From the NCBI GenBank assembly GCA_903895515.1, contig CAITUB010000025.1, positions 1-23,607 of the forward strand: a stretch of 23,607 bases of DNA, read 5' to 3'. A program made the translations under genes and the position numbers. The stretch comes from an uncultured Acidimicrobium sp. (GTDB taxonomy: Bacteria; Actinomycetota; Acidimicrobiia; Acidimicrobiales; Ilumatobacteraceae). How positions within the stretch are numbered: the stretch's first letter is position 1; the number at the start of each line of letters is the position of its first letter. Positions 6,917-15,476 of the stretch are shown here, piece after piece. The notes below the pieces were generated by a model that was not told where the DNA came from, made no database searches, and was given only the letters and a program-made list of their open reading frames with translations.

Positions 6917-8617
6917 ATGCGAAAAATCCATTTAACAGCAATGCTGGCAACATCGGTAGCAATATCAGCTCTTTTCTCAACTGCGCTTCCAGTGCAGAAT
7001 GTTTCGGCAGAAGGAAGTTCAGCTGAACTTATTTCTGTAGGACGTTGGGTAAGTGGCTCGGGATTGGGCGGAGCAGAAATTTCTGCTTACGACGCCAAGA
7101 CGAAGAGAATATTCGTCACGAACGGTGCAACGAACCAAATCGATATTGTCAATATCAAAGACCCAAAGAAGCCTGTTCTTTTCGGTCGTATCAATCTTGC
7201 CAAGAAGGGCGTCACTGGAATTCAGAGCGTTGCAACTAAAGATGGTTTGGTTGCAATTGCTACTCAGGTAAGCGCAGACAAAGCTGCTCCTGGCAAAATC
7301 TTCCTTGCAGATGTGAATGGCAAACTCAGCCCGATGGCTCCAAACGGAATTGTTGTTGGATCACTTCCTGACTCGGTTCACTTTTCACCGAATGGTCAGT
7401 ACATCGTTTCAGCCGATGAAGCAGAACCAACTTCGTATTGCCTCACCAACGGTGTATTGCCAACGACGACTGACCCAAATGGTTCGGTTTCAATCATTGA
7501 CTTGGCAGCACCAAAGTTGAAGGCTGTAACTGTTGACTTTAGTTCTTTCAATGATCGTAAAAATGCGTTGATTTACGCAGGCGCACGAGTGTTTGGTCCT
7601 AATGCAACTGTTGCACAAGACCTAGAGCCTGAATACATCACCATCTCGAACGACAGTGAGTATGCATACGTCACATTGCAAGAAAACAATGCAATTGCAA
7701 CTGTTGATTTGACAACGAAGCAAGTTGTCGCAATTAACGGCCTGGGTTTCAAGAACTATGCGTCCGTAGGCCTTGATGCAAGCGATAAAGATTCAGCAGT
7801 GAAAATTGCTCCAGCAGCTGTTTACGGAATGTACGAACCAGATGCAATTGCTCAAATCACTCGTGGGGAAAACACTTACCTCTTCACAGCTAATGAAGGC
7901 GATGCACGTGAATACGCATGCTTGATGGGCGGAACTTCAACAACAACTCTCGAGGCAGAAGACGTTCGTTTCGGAAAGAATTCGTCTTCATCAGTCGATG
8001 CAACATTGAAAACCGATGCGGTTGCGGGTCGCTTGAAGGTAACACCGTTCACTCCGGCTTCGGTAGCAGGTTCGCCAGTAACTGGTGCAACGACTGTGTC
8101 ATCGGCATATAGCTTCGGTGCTCGTTCGTTCTCGGTTTGGCAAGCATCTAGCAGCGAAGGTGTATTCCCACTGAAGCAGGTCTACGACTCTGGCTCATCA
8201 ATTGAGCAGTACTTGTCAACAGCTCGCGCTGCAACATTTAACGCAGACTGGAACACCACAACAGGTTTAATCAATGCGGTTGATGCACGAAGCGCATCGA
8301 AGGGACCAGAGCCAGAAGGTTTGGCAATTGGTCGTGCTTATGGTCGCAGCTGGATGGTCCTTGGTCTCGAACGAGATGGTGGAATCATGCTGTACGACGT
8401 AACTGTCCCAACCTTCCCGATCTTCAAGTCGTACATCAACACATCAAATCCTGCTGGAAACTTGTTGCAGAGCACGAAGAAGACTGCTGCTGCAGGAGAC
8501 GTTTCACCAGAAGGAATCCTGATCGTAAGTGAGAAGGACAGCCCAACCGGAAAAGCAATGATCATCGTTTCTTACGAATTGTCGGGAACTGTTGGCATCT
8601 ACCAATTCTCTAAATAA
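6917..8617 (+). CDS. secreted choice-of-anchor I family beta-propeller protein
   Basis: The 566-residue protein starts MRKIHLTAMLATS, a signal peptide with likely cleavage after VSA at residue 31 (before EGSS). The mature part reads as a repeating beta-propeller: VSGSGLGGAEISAYDAKTKR, LPDSVHFSPNGQYIVSADE, LEPEYITISNDSEYAYVTLQ, YLFTANEGDAREY and GPEPEGLAIG are typical of the choice-of-anchor I group. Relatives are secreted proteins, some annotated as phosphatase- or phytase-like. No catalytic residues can be assigned here. Placed first in an apparent unit with phnDCE (36 bases to phnD, no terminator), it may be an exported esterase or phosphatase induced by phosphate shortage; that is inference. 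No membrane anchor is evident at the C-terminus (IYQFSK). Confidence 0.85.
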   Translation: MRKIHLTAMLATSVAISALFSTALPVQNVSAEGSSAELISVGRWVSGSGLGGAEISAYDAKTKRIFVTNGATNQIDIVNIKDPKKPVLFGRINLAKKGVTGIQSVATKDGLVAIATQVSADKAAPGKIFLADVNGKLSPMAPNGIVVGSLPDSVHFSPNGQYIVSADEAEPTSYCLTNGVLPTTTDPNGSVSIIDLAAPKLKAVTVDFSSFNDRKNALIYAGARVFGPNATVAQDLEPEYITISNDSEYAYVTLQENNAIATVDLTTKQVVAINGLGFKNYASVGLDASDKDSAVKIAPAAVYGMYEPDAIAQITRGENTYLFTANEGDAREYACLMGGTSTTTLEAEDVRFGKNSSSSVDATLKTDAVAGRLKVTPFTPASVAGSPVTGATTVSSAYSFGARSFSVWQASSSEGVFPLKQVYDSGSSIEQYLSTARAATFNADWNTTTGLINAVDARSASKGPEPEGLAIGRAYGRSWMVLGLERDGGIMLYDVTVPTFPIFKSYINTSNPAGNLLQSTKKTAAAGDVSPEGILIVSEKDSPTGKAMIIVSYELSGTVGIYQFSK

Positions 8618-8653
8618 TTACTCAACACGAAACAAAATCTCGAAAGGATTGAA

Positions 8654-9757
8654 ATGAACATCATGAAGAAGCGAGCAGGTTTTGCTCGTAAAGTTACAAC
8701 AGCCATTGCGCTCGCAACCGTGTTTTCAGTAGGTGCGGGAGTGTCAACAATTCAAGCTAAGTCTTCACCGGTTGTGAAGAATGGCGAGGCATGCACGAAG
8801 GGTCAACTCAACAAAGTAGAGGGAACCTTAAAGTGCACATACCTTCCATTGTCCAAAAAGTACATCTGGATTACTTCGGTTAAAGCTGCAAATGCGGCTG
8901 CGACAAAGGTCGACAAGTCAAAGTGGCCAAAGAAGTTCATCGTTGGTGCAGTACCTTCGGAAAACGCTGCTTCAATGACTTTGAAGTACAAGAACTTTGT
9001 CGATGCATTGTCTAAAGAAATTGGCATGCCAGTTGAGTTTTATGCAGCAACTGACTACGCAGGAATCATTGAAGCTCAAGTTGCCGGACGCGTTGACCTT
9101 GCGTTCTATGGGCCATTCTCATATGTACTTGCTAAGGCACGTGGTGCGAAAATTGAAGTAGTGGGTTCGGCTGTAGCAACTCCAACCGCAAAACCTGGAT
9201 ACTTCTCGTATGGAATTACCAAGTCGAGTCGAGCAGATGTTACGAAACTTGCTGATTTCAAGGGCAAGAAGATTTGCTTCGTAGATCCAGCATCAACCTC
9301 TGGTTACCTCTATCCAAACGCAGGATTGTTGTCTGTAGGTATTGACGCAACCAAGGAAAGCACAGTATTTGCCGGTGGTCATGACGCTTCAGCGTTGTCG
9401 ATTGCTCGTGGAACATGCGATGTAGGTTTTGCCTACGACACCATGGTTGATACAACCCTGATTGAAAAGGGTGATTTGAAGGCAGGCGAATTGAAGGTTG
9501 TTTGGAAGAGCGGCGAAATTGCTGGATCACCAATGGCCATTCGCGTTGACATGCCAAAGTCATTGGTAGATACGGTGAAGAGCTTCGTCATCAAGAAGGC
9601 CAACAAAACAGGATTCGTTGCCGCTGGAATCTGCGCCACCGAAGCCACATGCCAAGTTATTGAAGACAAGTCATGGGGCTTTGTTCCTTATTCAGACAAG
9701 GAATACGACGGAGTACGTCAGGTTTGCGAAGCTACCAAGTCTTCGAAGTGCAAGTAA
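8654..9757 (+). CDS. phnD: PhnD, phosphonate-binding protein with N-terminal Cys domain
   Basis: PhnD is the extracellular binding subunit that delivers phosphonates to PhnCE. The 367-residue precursor has a signal peptide (MKKRAGFARKVTTAIALATV, cleavage likely after IQA35). Next is a short domain at about 44-69 with Cys47 and Cys61, a GEAC...LKC pattern. The PhnD/TauT-like fold follows from about residue 95: IVGAVPSENAASM, FYAATDYAGIIEAQVAGRVD, LAFYGPFSYVLAKARG, CFVDPASTSGYLYP and GTCDVGFAYDTMVD. No lipobox is visible. A good ribosome site, AAAGGA at 8643-8648, precedes the ATG. The two-cysteine segment is an addition to the usual family architecture and may help surface attachment or stability. 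Confidence 0.95.
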   Translation: MNIMKKRAGFARKVTTAIALATVFSVGAGVSTIQAKSSPVVKNGEACTKGQLNKVEGTLKCTYLPLSKKYIWITSVKAANAAATKVDKSKWPKKFIVGAVPSENAASMTLKYKNFVDALSKEIGMPVEFYAATDYAGIIEAQVAGRVDLAFYGPFSYVLAKARGAKIEVVGSAVATPTAKPGYFSYGITKSSRADVTKLADFKGKKICFVDPASTSGYLYPNAGLLSVGIDATKESTVFAGGHDASALSIARGTCDVGFAYDTMVDTTLIEKGDLKAGELKVVWKSGEIAGSPMAIRVDMPKSLVDTVKSFVIKKANKTGFVAAGICATEATCQVIEDKSWGFVPYSDKEYDGVRQVCEATKSSKCK

Positions 9758-9781
9758 GCACAATAATTTAACGATTTGACT

Positions 9782-10612
9782 ATGTCGCTCAATCGATTTG
9801 ACCAAGAAGCTGATCCGATTGTTCGGTTGAGCGACATATCAAAAAGGTTCCCCAACGGGACTCTCGCTTTAGACAAAGTAAGTCTGGAAATTCCGAGAGG
9901 GCAGTTGCTGTGTCTGATCGGTTTGTCCGGTTCAGGTAAGTCGACCTTGTTGCGCCATGTGAATGGCCTTCATAAGCCAACTTCGGGTTCGGTTGATGTA
10001 ATGGGTATGCGTGTAAGTGAGGCAGCGAATAAAGATCTTCGTGAAGTTCGCCGGCACGTTGGGTTCGTGTTCCAGCAATTCGGGTTAATCAATCGTGCAA
10101 CCTGTTTAGAAAATGTGCTTTCAGGTGCATTGGGTCGCTTAAATTGGCCAAGGTACGGTGTGCGGTCGTATCCAAAGCAACTCCGCCGACTGGCCTTTGA
10201 TCATTTGGATCGCGTGGGGCTAGCGGATCAGGCATATCAGCGTGCAGACACGTTGTCTGGTGGGCAGATGCAGCGCGTGGCAATCGCGAGAAGTTTGATG
10301 CAGGAGCCGCAAATGCTGCTTGCAGATGAACCAGTTGCTTCTCTAGACCCAGAATCTTCCGGTCAAGTCCTTGAACTGTTGCTCAAGATTGCAACAGAAG
10401 AGAATATGACAGTGATTTGTACTCTTCACCAGGTTGAACTCGCGCTTGGTTGGGCCCATCGTATTGTGGGTCTTCGTGCTGGCAAAGTTGTACTCGATCG
10501 CAGTGCAATTGGTCTTGACCAGCGAGATGTAATGGACGTTTATCAACGGGTTGACGTTACTGGGGCACCAACTTCGGATGAAGATGTGCCAACTTCTATT
10601 TCGAATTCGTAA
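9782..10612 (+). CDS. phnC: PhnC, phosphonate ABC transporter ATPase
   Basis: This is the cytoplasmic ATPase of the phosphonate importer. The 276-residue protein has Walker A GLSGSGKST at 47-55, Q-loop FQQF at 97-100, signature LSGGQMQ at 158-164 and Walker B MLLADEP at 178-184. PhnC-typical sequence includes FVFQQFGLINRATCLENVLSG and ADEPVASLDPESSGQVLELL. The ATG at 9782 is chosen. A TTG six bases earlier adds nothing, and neither start has a clear ribosome site. The gene is 24 bases after phnD and 5 bases before phnE, in one operon. Confidence 0.95.
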   Translation: MSLNRFDQEADPIVRLSDISKRFPNGTLALDKVSLEIPRGQLLCLIGLSGSGKSTLLRHVNGLHKPTSGSVDVMGMRVSEAANKDLREVRRHVGFVFQQFGLINRATCLENVLSGALGRLNWPRYGVRSYPKQLRRLAFDHLDRVGLADQAYQRADTLSGGQMQRVAIARSLMQEPQMLLADEPVASLDPESSGQVLELLLKIATEENMTVICTLHQVELALGWAHRIVGLRAGKVVLDRSAIGLDQRDVMDVYQRVDVTGAPTSDEDVPTSISNS

Positions 10613-10617
10613 TCACG

Positions 10618-12312
10618 ATGTCATCCACAGTGGTTGAGCAGCGCCGCCTGAGTCCACCATTTACTGCACGCAACTCGAAGCTTCTCATTGTTTTCGTTGG
10701 TTACATAGTCGCGACTATATGGTCATGGCGGTATATCCACATGTCCTTTGCTGGACTGTTTGGTGGGTTTAGCGATGTGGCTGCGTTAATTGCACGAATG
10801 CTTCCTCCCGATTTTTATCAGCTCAGTGGAATTATTTCAGCCACAATTGAAACGCTTTGGATGGCGTTGTTAGGCACCACAATTGCCGTGTTAATCAGTT
10901 TCCCGTTGTCTTTTGGAGCTGCAAAAAACACCACACCCAACAAATTTGTATTTGCCCTTTGTCGCGGAATAATTACCATGACACGAGCAATTCCTGACCT
11001 TATTTTTGCGGCAATCTTTGTGCGAGCATTCGGGATCGGTCCATTGGCGGGAATTTTGGCTCTCGGACTGCATTCAATTGGAATGATCGGCAAAATGTTT
11101 GCTGATGCTTTAGAAAATGCAGACGCTATGCCACGAGAGGCGAGCGTCTCGACAGGTGCGTCAAAATGGCAGGCGATCTTTGCGTCAATTCTTCCGCAGG
11201 CCACGCCAACAATGATTGGAACTTCTCTGTATCGGCTAGACATCAATGTCCGTGCATCTGCTGTTCTCGGTTTGGTTGGTGCTGGCGGCATTGGATTCAT
11301 TATTCAATCTGCGCTCCGTTCTCTTGACTATCCGAGTGCTCTTGCAGCAGTATCGGTGATTTTTATTGTGATCCTCGCTATTGAATTCTTTTCGTCAAAA
11401 GTGCGCGCATCCATTCTGGGTGAACGAAGTGCATCTGTAGTGGTCGTGCGCAGTCAATCAGAACGATCAATTCGACGAACAGGCAGAGATCGAACTCTGC
11501 TCGTAGATGCAGTGACAATGCGATCACTCGTTCCACCGCTGACTTCAGATAGAAAATCCCGCATCATCAGCGTATGGGTGTATGTCATCATGCTTGCCAT
11601 TGCCCTTGGAACAATCAATATGCCAATTTTTAGTTCATTTGGATACTTTGATGATGCGTGGAGAATTGTTGCTCAGCTAGTTCCACCAGACTTCACGACA
11701 GCACGTAGTGAACTCATTACAGGCATGTCTGAATCTTTGGCAATTGCTTTTATTTCAACAACGCTTGGTCTGTTTATTGCTATTCCGTTGGGTTTGCTCT
11801 CCTCGAGAAATATTGTTGTTCGGAAAATGGTGTTTGTCGGCACGCGATCCATGCTGGTTGTCTTTAGAGGTATTCCAGAATTGATCATCGCCGTCTTATT
11901 CGTTAGCGCTATGGGTCTTGGTCCTGTTCCTGGAACTCTGGCGCTTACGCTGGTGACTGCGTTTTTTATGTCCAAGCTCATTGCGGACACATTTGAAGAA
12001 GTGGACCCAAGTCCGCGTGAGGCAATTTTTGCTACCGGTGCGACCAGGATCCAGGAGCTCTTTGGGTCTGTGCTGCCTCAGGCGATGCCAGCTTTGGTGA
12101 GCCAAATTTTGTACATGCTGGACGTCAACCTGCGGTCGTCCACAGTGCTTGGAATCGTTGGCGGTGGGGGAATTGGGTTTTTGCTCTTGGGCTCAATTCG
12201 AGTGTTTGAATTTGGCACGACCGGTGCAGTTGTATTCTCCATTTTTGTGGTGGTGTACGCAATTGAACTTGTTGGGTCGTGGGTAAGAGGCGTCCTGGAC
12301 AAGGCAAATTAG
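10618..12312 (+). CDS. phnE: PhnE, fused double permease of the phosphonate importer
   Basis: This 564-residue membrane protein contains two complete PhnE-type permease domains in tandem, about residues 20-265 and 315-560, joined by a charged linker (near 266-312, with the run RSQSERSIRRTGRDR). Each half carries the EAA loop that docks PhnC: PREASVSTGASKWQAIFASI in the first and PREAIFATGATRIQELFGSV in the second. Each also carries a glycine-rich GLVGAGGIGF / GIVGGGGIGF segment. Usual PhnE is about 260-280 residues and acts as a homodimer, so this fusion supplies both halves. The halves differ in sequence, so this is an old duplication or a PhnE1-PhnE2 fusion. The start is the ATG five bases after phnC. 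Confidence 0.95.
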   Translation: MSSTVVEQRRLSPPFTARNSKLLIVFVGYIVATIWSWRYIHMSFAGLFGGFSDVAALIARMLPPDFYQLSGIISATIETLWMALLGTTIAVLISFPLSFGAAKNTTPNKFVFALCRGIITMTRAIPDLIFAAIFVRAFGIGPLAGILALGLHSIGMIGKMFADALENADAMPREASVSTGASKWQAIFASILPQATPTMIGTSLYRLDINVRASAVLGLVGAGGIGFIIQSALRSLDYPSALAAVSVIFIVILAIEFFSSKVRASILGERSASVVVVRSQSERSIRRTGRDRTLLVDAVTMRSLVPPLTSDRKSRIISVWVYVIMLAIALGTINMPIFSSFGYFDDAWRIVAQLVPPDFTTARSELITGMSESLAIAFISTTLGLFIAIPLGLLSSRNIVVRKMVFVGTRSMLVVFRGIPELIIAVLFVSAMGLGPVPGTLALTLVTAFFMSKLIADTFEEVDPSPREAIFATGATRIQELFGSVLPQAMPALVSQILYMLDVNLRSSTVLGIVGGGGIGFLLLGSIRVFEFGTTGAVVFSIFVVVYAIELVGSWVRGVLDKAN

Positions 12313-12336
12313 TTCATATCTAGTTTGCTTGAACTA
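12310..12336 (+). promoter_or_regulatory. GTTCAT box and inverted repeat before the glycosyltransferase operon
   Basis: TAGTTCA (12310-12316) and TGAACTA (12330-12336) form a 7-base inverted repeat around 13 bases. Read as direct repeats on the plus strand, GTTCATATCTA is followed exactly 11 bases on by GTTTGCTTGAA. The octamer GTTCATAT also occurs at 6845-6852 before the propeller gene. There is no T-tract, so a terminator for phnE is less likely than a binding site. Confidence 0.35.
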
Positions 12337-12366
12337 CATATTCTGCTTGTCCTGCGTAATCAATGT

Positions 12367-12388
12367 GTTCACAGTCGTTTCATATTTT
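12367..12388 (+). promoter_or_regulatory. direct repeat and -10 box of the glycosyltransferase operon
   Basis: TATTTT at 12383-12388 ends six bases before the GTG at 12395, the same leaderless arrangement seen elsewhere in the window. Just upstream, GTTCACAGTCG and TTTCATATTTT form a second 11-base-period GTTCA/TTTCA pair. It overlaps the -10, so if it binds a regulator it might repress. Confidence 0.4.
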
Positions 12389-12394
12389 TAGCAA

Positions 12395-13579
12395 GTGGAT
12401 ACCGTTCCAATCCTTCAGTTTGGGAATGTGTCCACCACCAGCACCCCTAAGTTACGGGTCGCTATCGTTGCGGAAAGCTTTCTTCCTCATGTCAATGGGG
12501 TAACCAATTCCGTTCTTCGAACGATTGAGTACCTCACGCGCAATGGACATGAGGTTGTTGTTGTTGCGCCTGGTCCTGGCTCAACCTCCGAGGCTGGAGT
12601 ACCAGTTGTGCGCATGAGCTCGTTTGGATTTCCGGGCTACGAAGAGCTTCGTATATCAAGACCGCAAAAGGCACTGGAAGCGGCCATTCGTGCAATTAAT
12701 CCTGATGTTATTCATCTTGCTGCACCAGCGGTTCTTGGTGCCTGGGCGGGAAGGGTGGCGCGCAAACTCGACATTCCTTGTGTAGCGATTTATCAAACTG
12801 ATCTCGCCGGATTCGCTAAGCAATATCGACTTGGCGCAACCTCTCCTGCGTTGTGGAAATATGTTGCAGCAATTCATAAGCGAGCAGATGTGACACTCGC
12901 TCCTTCTACATCTGCTGTTTGGGATTTACGTCGGCATGGAGTTGACAACGCAGTCCGTTGGATGCGTGGAGTTGACACCGAACGATTTAATCCAATTCAC
13001 CGAAATGAAGATCTACGCAAATCACTTGGTGGCGAAGGAAAAATTATTGTTGGTTTTGTTGGTCGTCTTGCACGAGAAAAGCAAGTTGAACGATTGGCCG
13101 ATGTGTGCTCGCTACCAAATGTTTCGGTGGTTATTGTTGGCGATGGGCCTGTTCGCAAAAAGCTTGAGCGGCTCATGCCATCGGCAACATTCACCGGTTT
13201 CGCTTCAGGTAAAACGCTTTCAGAAATGTATGCATCGTTTGACATTTTTGCCCACACGGGAGTTGATGAGACATTTTGTCAATCGGTACAGGAAGCGCTT
13301 TCGTCAGGTGTTCCTGTGGTGGCGCCTGCGGTTGGTGGCCCGCTAGATCTTGTGCAACATGGTGTGAATGGCTTTTTGTGGACGCCACAACGAAAGAACA
13401 CGCTGGTGGAAAGCATCCAAGAGTTGGTTGTTAACGAAGGAGTTCGGTTCCAGTGTGCCGGCAATGCGCGTCAATCCGTGCAACACCGCACATGGGAATC
13501 CATCATGGAAGAACTCATTGGTCACTATTACTCGGTAACTCAAGGTATGTCGTTTGCCTATCGCGCGGTTGCCTCGTGA
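12395..13579 (+). CDS. GT4 mannosyltransferase, MgtA-like
   Basis: This 394-residue GT-B glycosyltransferase of family 4 is close to actinobacterial MgtA/PimB-type GDP-mannose-dependent enzymes. Matching segments are VAIVAESFLPHVNGVTNSVL near residue 23, VAIYQTDLAGFAKQY, a TLAPSTSAVWDL stretch, RGVDTERFNP, GRLAREKQVERLADV and the donor-site ETFCQSVQEALSSGVPVVAP with the EX7E pair. In Corynebacterium, MgtA adds mannose to glucuronosyl diacylglycerol. Here a UDP-glucose dehydrogenase in the same operon could provide the glucuronate, which fits. GTG start, leaderless -10 upstream. The stop overlaps the next gene as GTGA. Donor and acceptor are inferred; another glycolipid or polysaccharide role is possible. 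Confidence 0.88.
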   Translation: MDTVPILQFGNVSTTSTPKLRVAIVAESFLPHVNGVTNSVLRTIEYLTRNGHEVVVVAPGPGSTSEAGVPVVRMSSFGFPGYEELRISRPQKALEAAIRAINPDVIHLAAPAVLGAWAGRVARKLDIPCVAIYQTDLAGFAKQYRLGATSPALWKYVAAIHKRADVTLAPSTSAVWDLRRHGVDNAVRWMRGVDTERFNPIHRNEDLRKSLGGEGKIIVGFVGRLAREKQVERLADVCSLPNVSVVIVGDGPVRKKLERLMPSATFTGFASGKTLSEMYASFDIFAHTGVDETFCQSVQEALSSGVPVVAPAVGGPLDLVQHGVNGFLWTPQRKNTLVESIQELVVNEGVRFQCAGNARQSVQHRTWESIMEELIGHYYSVTQGMSFAYRAVAS

Positions 13580-14361
13580 AGTCGCTCATAGTTTCGTTGC
13601 ACGATGTTGGGCCATCATCCGCAGAAGTGTCCCGTAGATGGATGGATGAATTGGAATCCCGTGATGTTGCAGTTTCGATGTTGGTGGTTGCAGGCCGTTG
13701 GAATGGCATGGATTTTTCAGAAGATTTGCACATGCACCAGTGGTTGCATACATGCGTGAACCATGGGCACGAAGTTGTGTTGCATGGGTGGACGCATGCA
13801 TTTGAGCAGAAAAGTGCTGATTCCTCAAGGTCATCGGTATTTGGATCTTTTTTTGCACGTGGATGCCAAGAATTTTTCAACCTCAATGAGGACGAAGCTG
13901 CAGAACGATTGCATTTAGGTCTGCACACCCTCGGGATATTTGGCTTTTCGCCATCAGGTTTTATTGCGCCAGGTTGGTTGATGTCTGATGAGGTTCGCAG
14001 TGAACTTCATGAAATCGGACTCGACTACACAAATAATCATCTATTTATTACCGACTTGGTGCGCCGTCAGGAAATCTTTGCTCCTGTTGTGTGTCAGCGA
14101 CCTGAATCTAAATGGAGTGGACTTATAGCTAAGGCAACTGTTGCGTTAGCGCGAGTATTGATGTTTGCGCGCTTACCTCTACGCGTCGCAATACATCCAA
14201 AAGACCTTGCCGACACGCGGTTGCGCAGTGCAATCCTGCACATTATTGATTTGGCAATTGCTAAGGGCTACACATCACGCACTTACGAACAATTCATTGA
14301 TCAGTCTCGAGTTTCTCAACAAGATGTTCACGAAGTTCGCCAATTAGGTGGGATTGCCTAG
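13576..14361 (+). CDS. DUF2334-type polysaccharide deacetylase-like protein
   Basis: From the GTG at 13576, which overlaps the preceding stop as GTGA, the protein has 261 residues. It is a carbohydrate-esterase-4-like (NodB-fold) protein of the DUF2334 kind: VSLHDVGPSS at 6-15 gives Asp10, HGHEVVLHGWTH at 63-74 gives the HxxxH pair His70/His74, and FIAPGWL and AIHPKDL (His207) complete the expected pocket. Such enzymes remove acetyl groups from sugars in metal-dependent fashion. The acceptor is unknown; in this operon a glycolipid or an N-acetylated sugar intermediate is possible. No signal peptide is seen, so it probably works in the cytoplasm. A longer in-frame extension into the upstream gene has no support. 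Confidence 0.85.
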   Translation: MKSLIVSLHDVGPSSAEVSRRWMDELESRDVAVSMLVVAGRWNGMDFSEDLHMHQWLHTCVNHGHEVVLHGWTHAFEQKSADSSRSSVFGSFFARGCQEFFNLNEDEAAERLHLGLHTLGIFGFSPSGFIAPGWLMSDEVRSELHEIGLDYTNNHLFITDLVRRQEIFAPVVCQRPESKWSGLIAKATVALARVLMFARLPLRVAIHPKDLADTRLRSAILHIIDLAIAKGYTSRTYEQFIDQSRVSQQDVHEVRQLGGIA

Positions 14362-15476
14362 TGCACATTGTCCAATTAGCGAACTTTGTTACTCCAACTT
14401 CTGGTGGTCAACGTTTTGCACTTGAATCAATTGGGCAGAAATATGTTGCTAGAGGCCATACCTGCACGTTGGTGACTCCGGGCCGGCGCGGAGAAGTTTG
14501 GGGCGAAGGTCTCCGAACCTACGTACAAGTTCCAGGAAGTCGGGTTCCTTTCTCAGGCGGATATCGGGCAATCGTGCGGCGTAAAGAATTGCAAAAGGTC
14601 TTGCTGAATTTACGGCCAGACGTAATTGAAGTATCAGACAAGACCACTCTGGCATGGGTTCCTGAATGGGCGAAAGCGCAGGGGATTCGAACGGTGCTCT
14701 TTTCGCATGAACGTGTAACCGACGTTGTTCACGAGCGTTTCCCGTCGTGGCTGCCTGTTGCTCGAATCATTCTTCCGATTATTCAAAAAATGAAGTCTCA
14801 GGTAGATGCGGTTGTCTGCGCAAGTCAGTATTCGGCCGATGAATTTAGCGATGTGGCAGACAAGCTCTGCGTTATTCCTTTGGGTGTGGATCACGACGTA
14901 TTTGGCCCACTCAATTCGAACGTTGATCCGTCTGAAGTTCCCCTGGTGCTATTCGCAGGTCGATTGTCTTTCGAAAAGCGTCCTCATGTGGCAGTTGCTG
15001 CGGCTCGTGAACTCGCGTTGCGGGGAGTGCCTTCAAAGTTCGTCTTTGCAGGCGACGGTCCAATGCGCAAGAAACTGAAAAAAACGGTAGATGGCTTAGA
15101 CGTTTCGTTTGTCGGTCGCATTGCTGATCGTCATGAACTCGCTGCACTCATGTCCTCTGCAGACGTGAGTATTGCTCCGAGTCCATTTGAAACTTTCGGT
15201 CTCAGCATCTTGGAATCACTGGCCTGTGGCACCCCAGTGATAGTTGCGAATAAAGGCGCCGGGGCCGAACTCATTACTGGAGGCTGTGGTCTGGCTGTTG
15301 AGCCAACCGGAGCGATGGTTGCTGATGCGATCATGCTCGTGTTGCTTGAGAGCAGGGACTTGATGCGCCAGCGTTGCGTACAGCGTGCACGTGAAATGAG
15401 TTGGGATAGATGTGCTGAGCAATTTCTTGACTTGTATTCGTCTCTCATATCTCATTCATTGCAGGTGGCTGCATAA
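14361..15476 (+). CDS. GT4 glycosyltransferase
   Basis: This 371-residue GT-B enzyme starts with a GTG that overlaps the previous stop as TAGTG. The N-terminal MHIVQLANFVTPTSGGQRFA forms the acceptor-side glycine loop. The C-terminal half has GVDHDVFGP, FAGRLSFEKRPHVAVAA, FAGDGPMRKKL and the donor motif PFETFGLSILESLACGTPVI with the EX7E pair. The family transfers sugars from nucleotide donors to lipids or polysaccharides at the inner face of the membrane. It could be the glucuronosyl- or glucosyltransferase that precedes the MgtA-like step, using UDP-glucuronate from the dehydrogenase two genes on; that ordering is inference. The stop overlaps the next start as TAATG. Confidence 0.88.
   Translation: MHIVQLANFVTPTSGGQRFALESIGQKYVARGHTCTLVTPGRRGEVWGEGLRTYVQVPGSRVPFSGGYRAIVRRKELQKVLLNLRPDVIEVSDKTTLAWVPEWAKAQGIRTVLFSHERVTDVVHERFPSWLPVARIILPIIQKMKSQVDAVVCASQYSADEFSDVADKLCVIPLGVDHDVFGPLNSNVDPSEVPLVLFAGRLSFEKRPHVAVAAARELALRGVPSKFVFAGDGPMRKKLKKTVDGLDVSFVGRIADRHELAALMSSADVSIAPSPFETFGLSILESLACGTPVIVANKGAGAELITGGCGLAVEPTGAMVADAIMLVLLESRDLMRQRCVQRAREMSWDRCAEQFLDLYSSLISHSLQVAA

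Noticed and set aside
10818..11300. 160-residue minus-strand frame
   Set aside because: It is antisense to phnE, with composition typical of the reverse complement of a membrane protein gene.
12310..12336. Terminator after phnE
   Set aside because: The 7-bp stem is AT-rich with a 13-base loop and no T-tract. A binding site fits better.
13453..13575. Longer start of the DUF2334 protein
   Set aside because: It lies within the upstream glycosyltransferase gene in another frame. The GTG in the GTGA overlap gives a proper NodB-like N-terminus.
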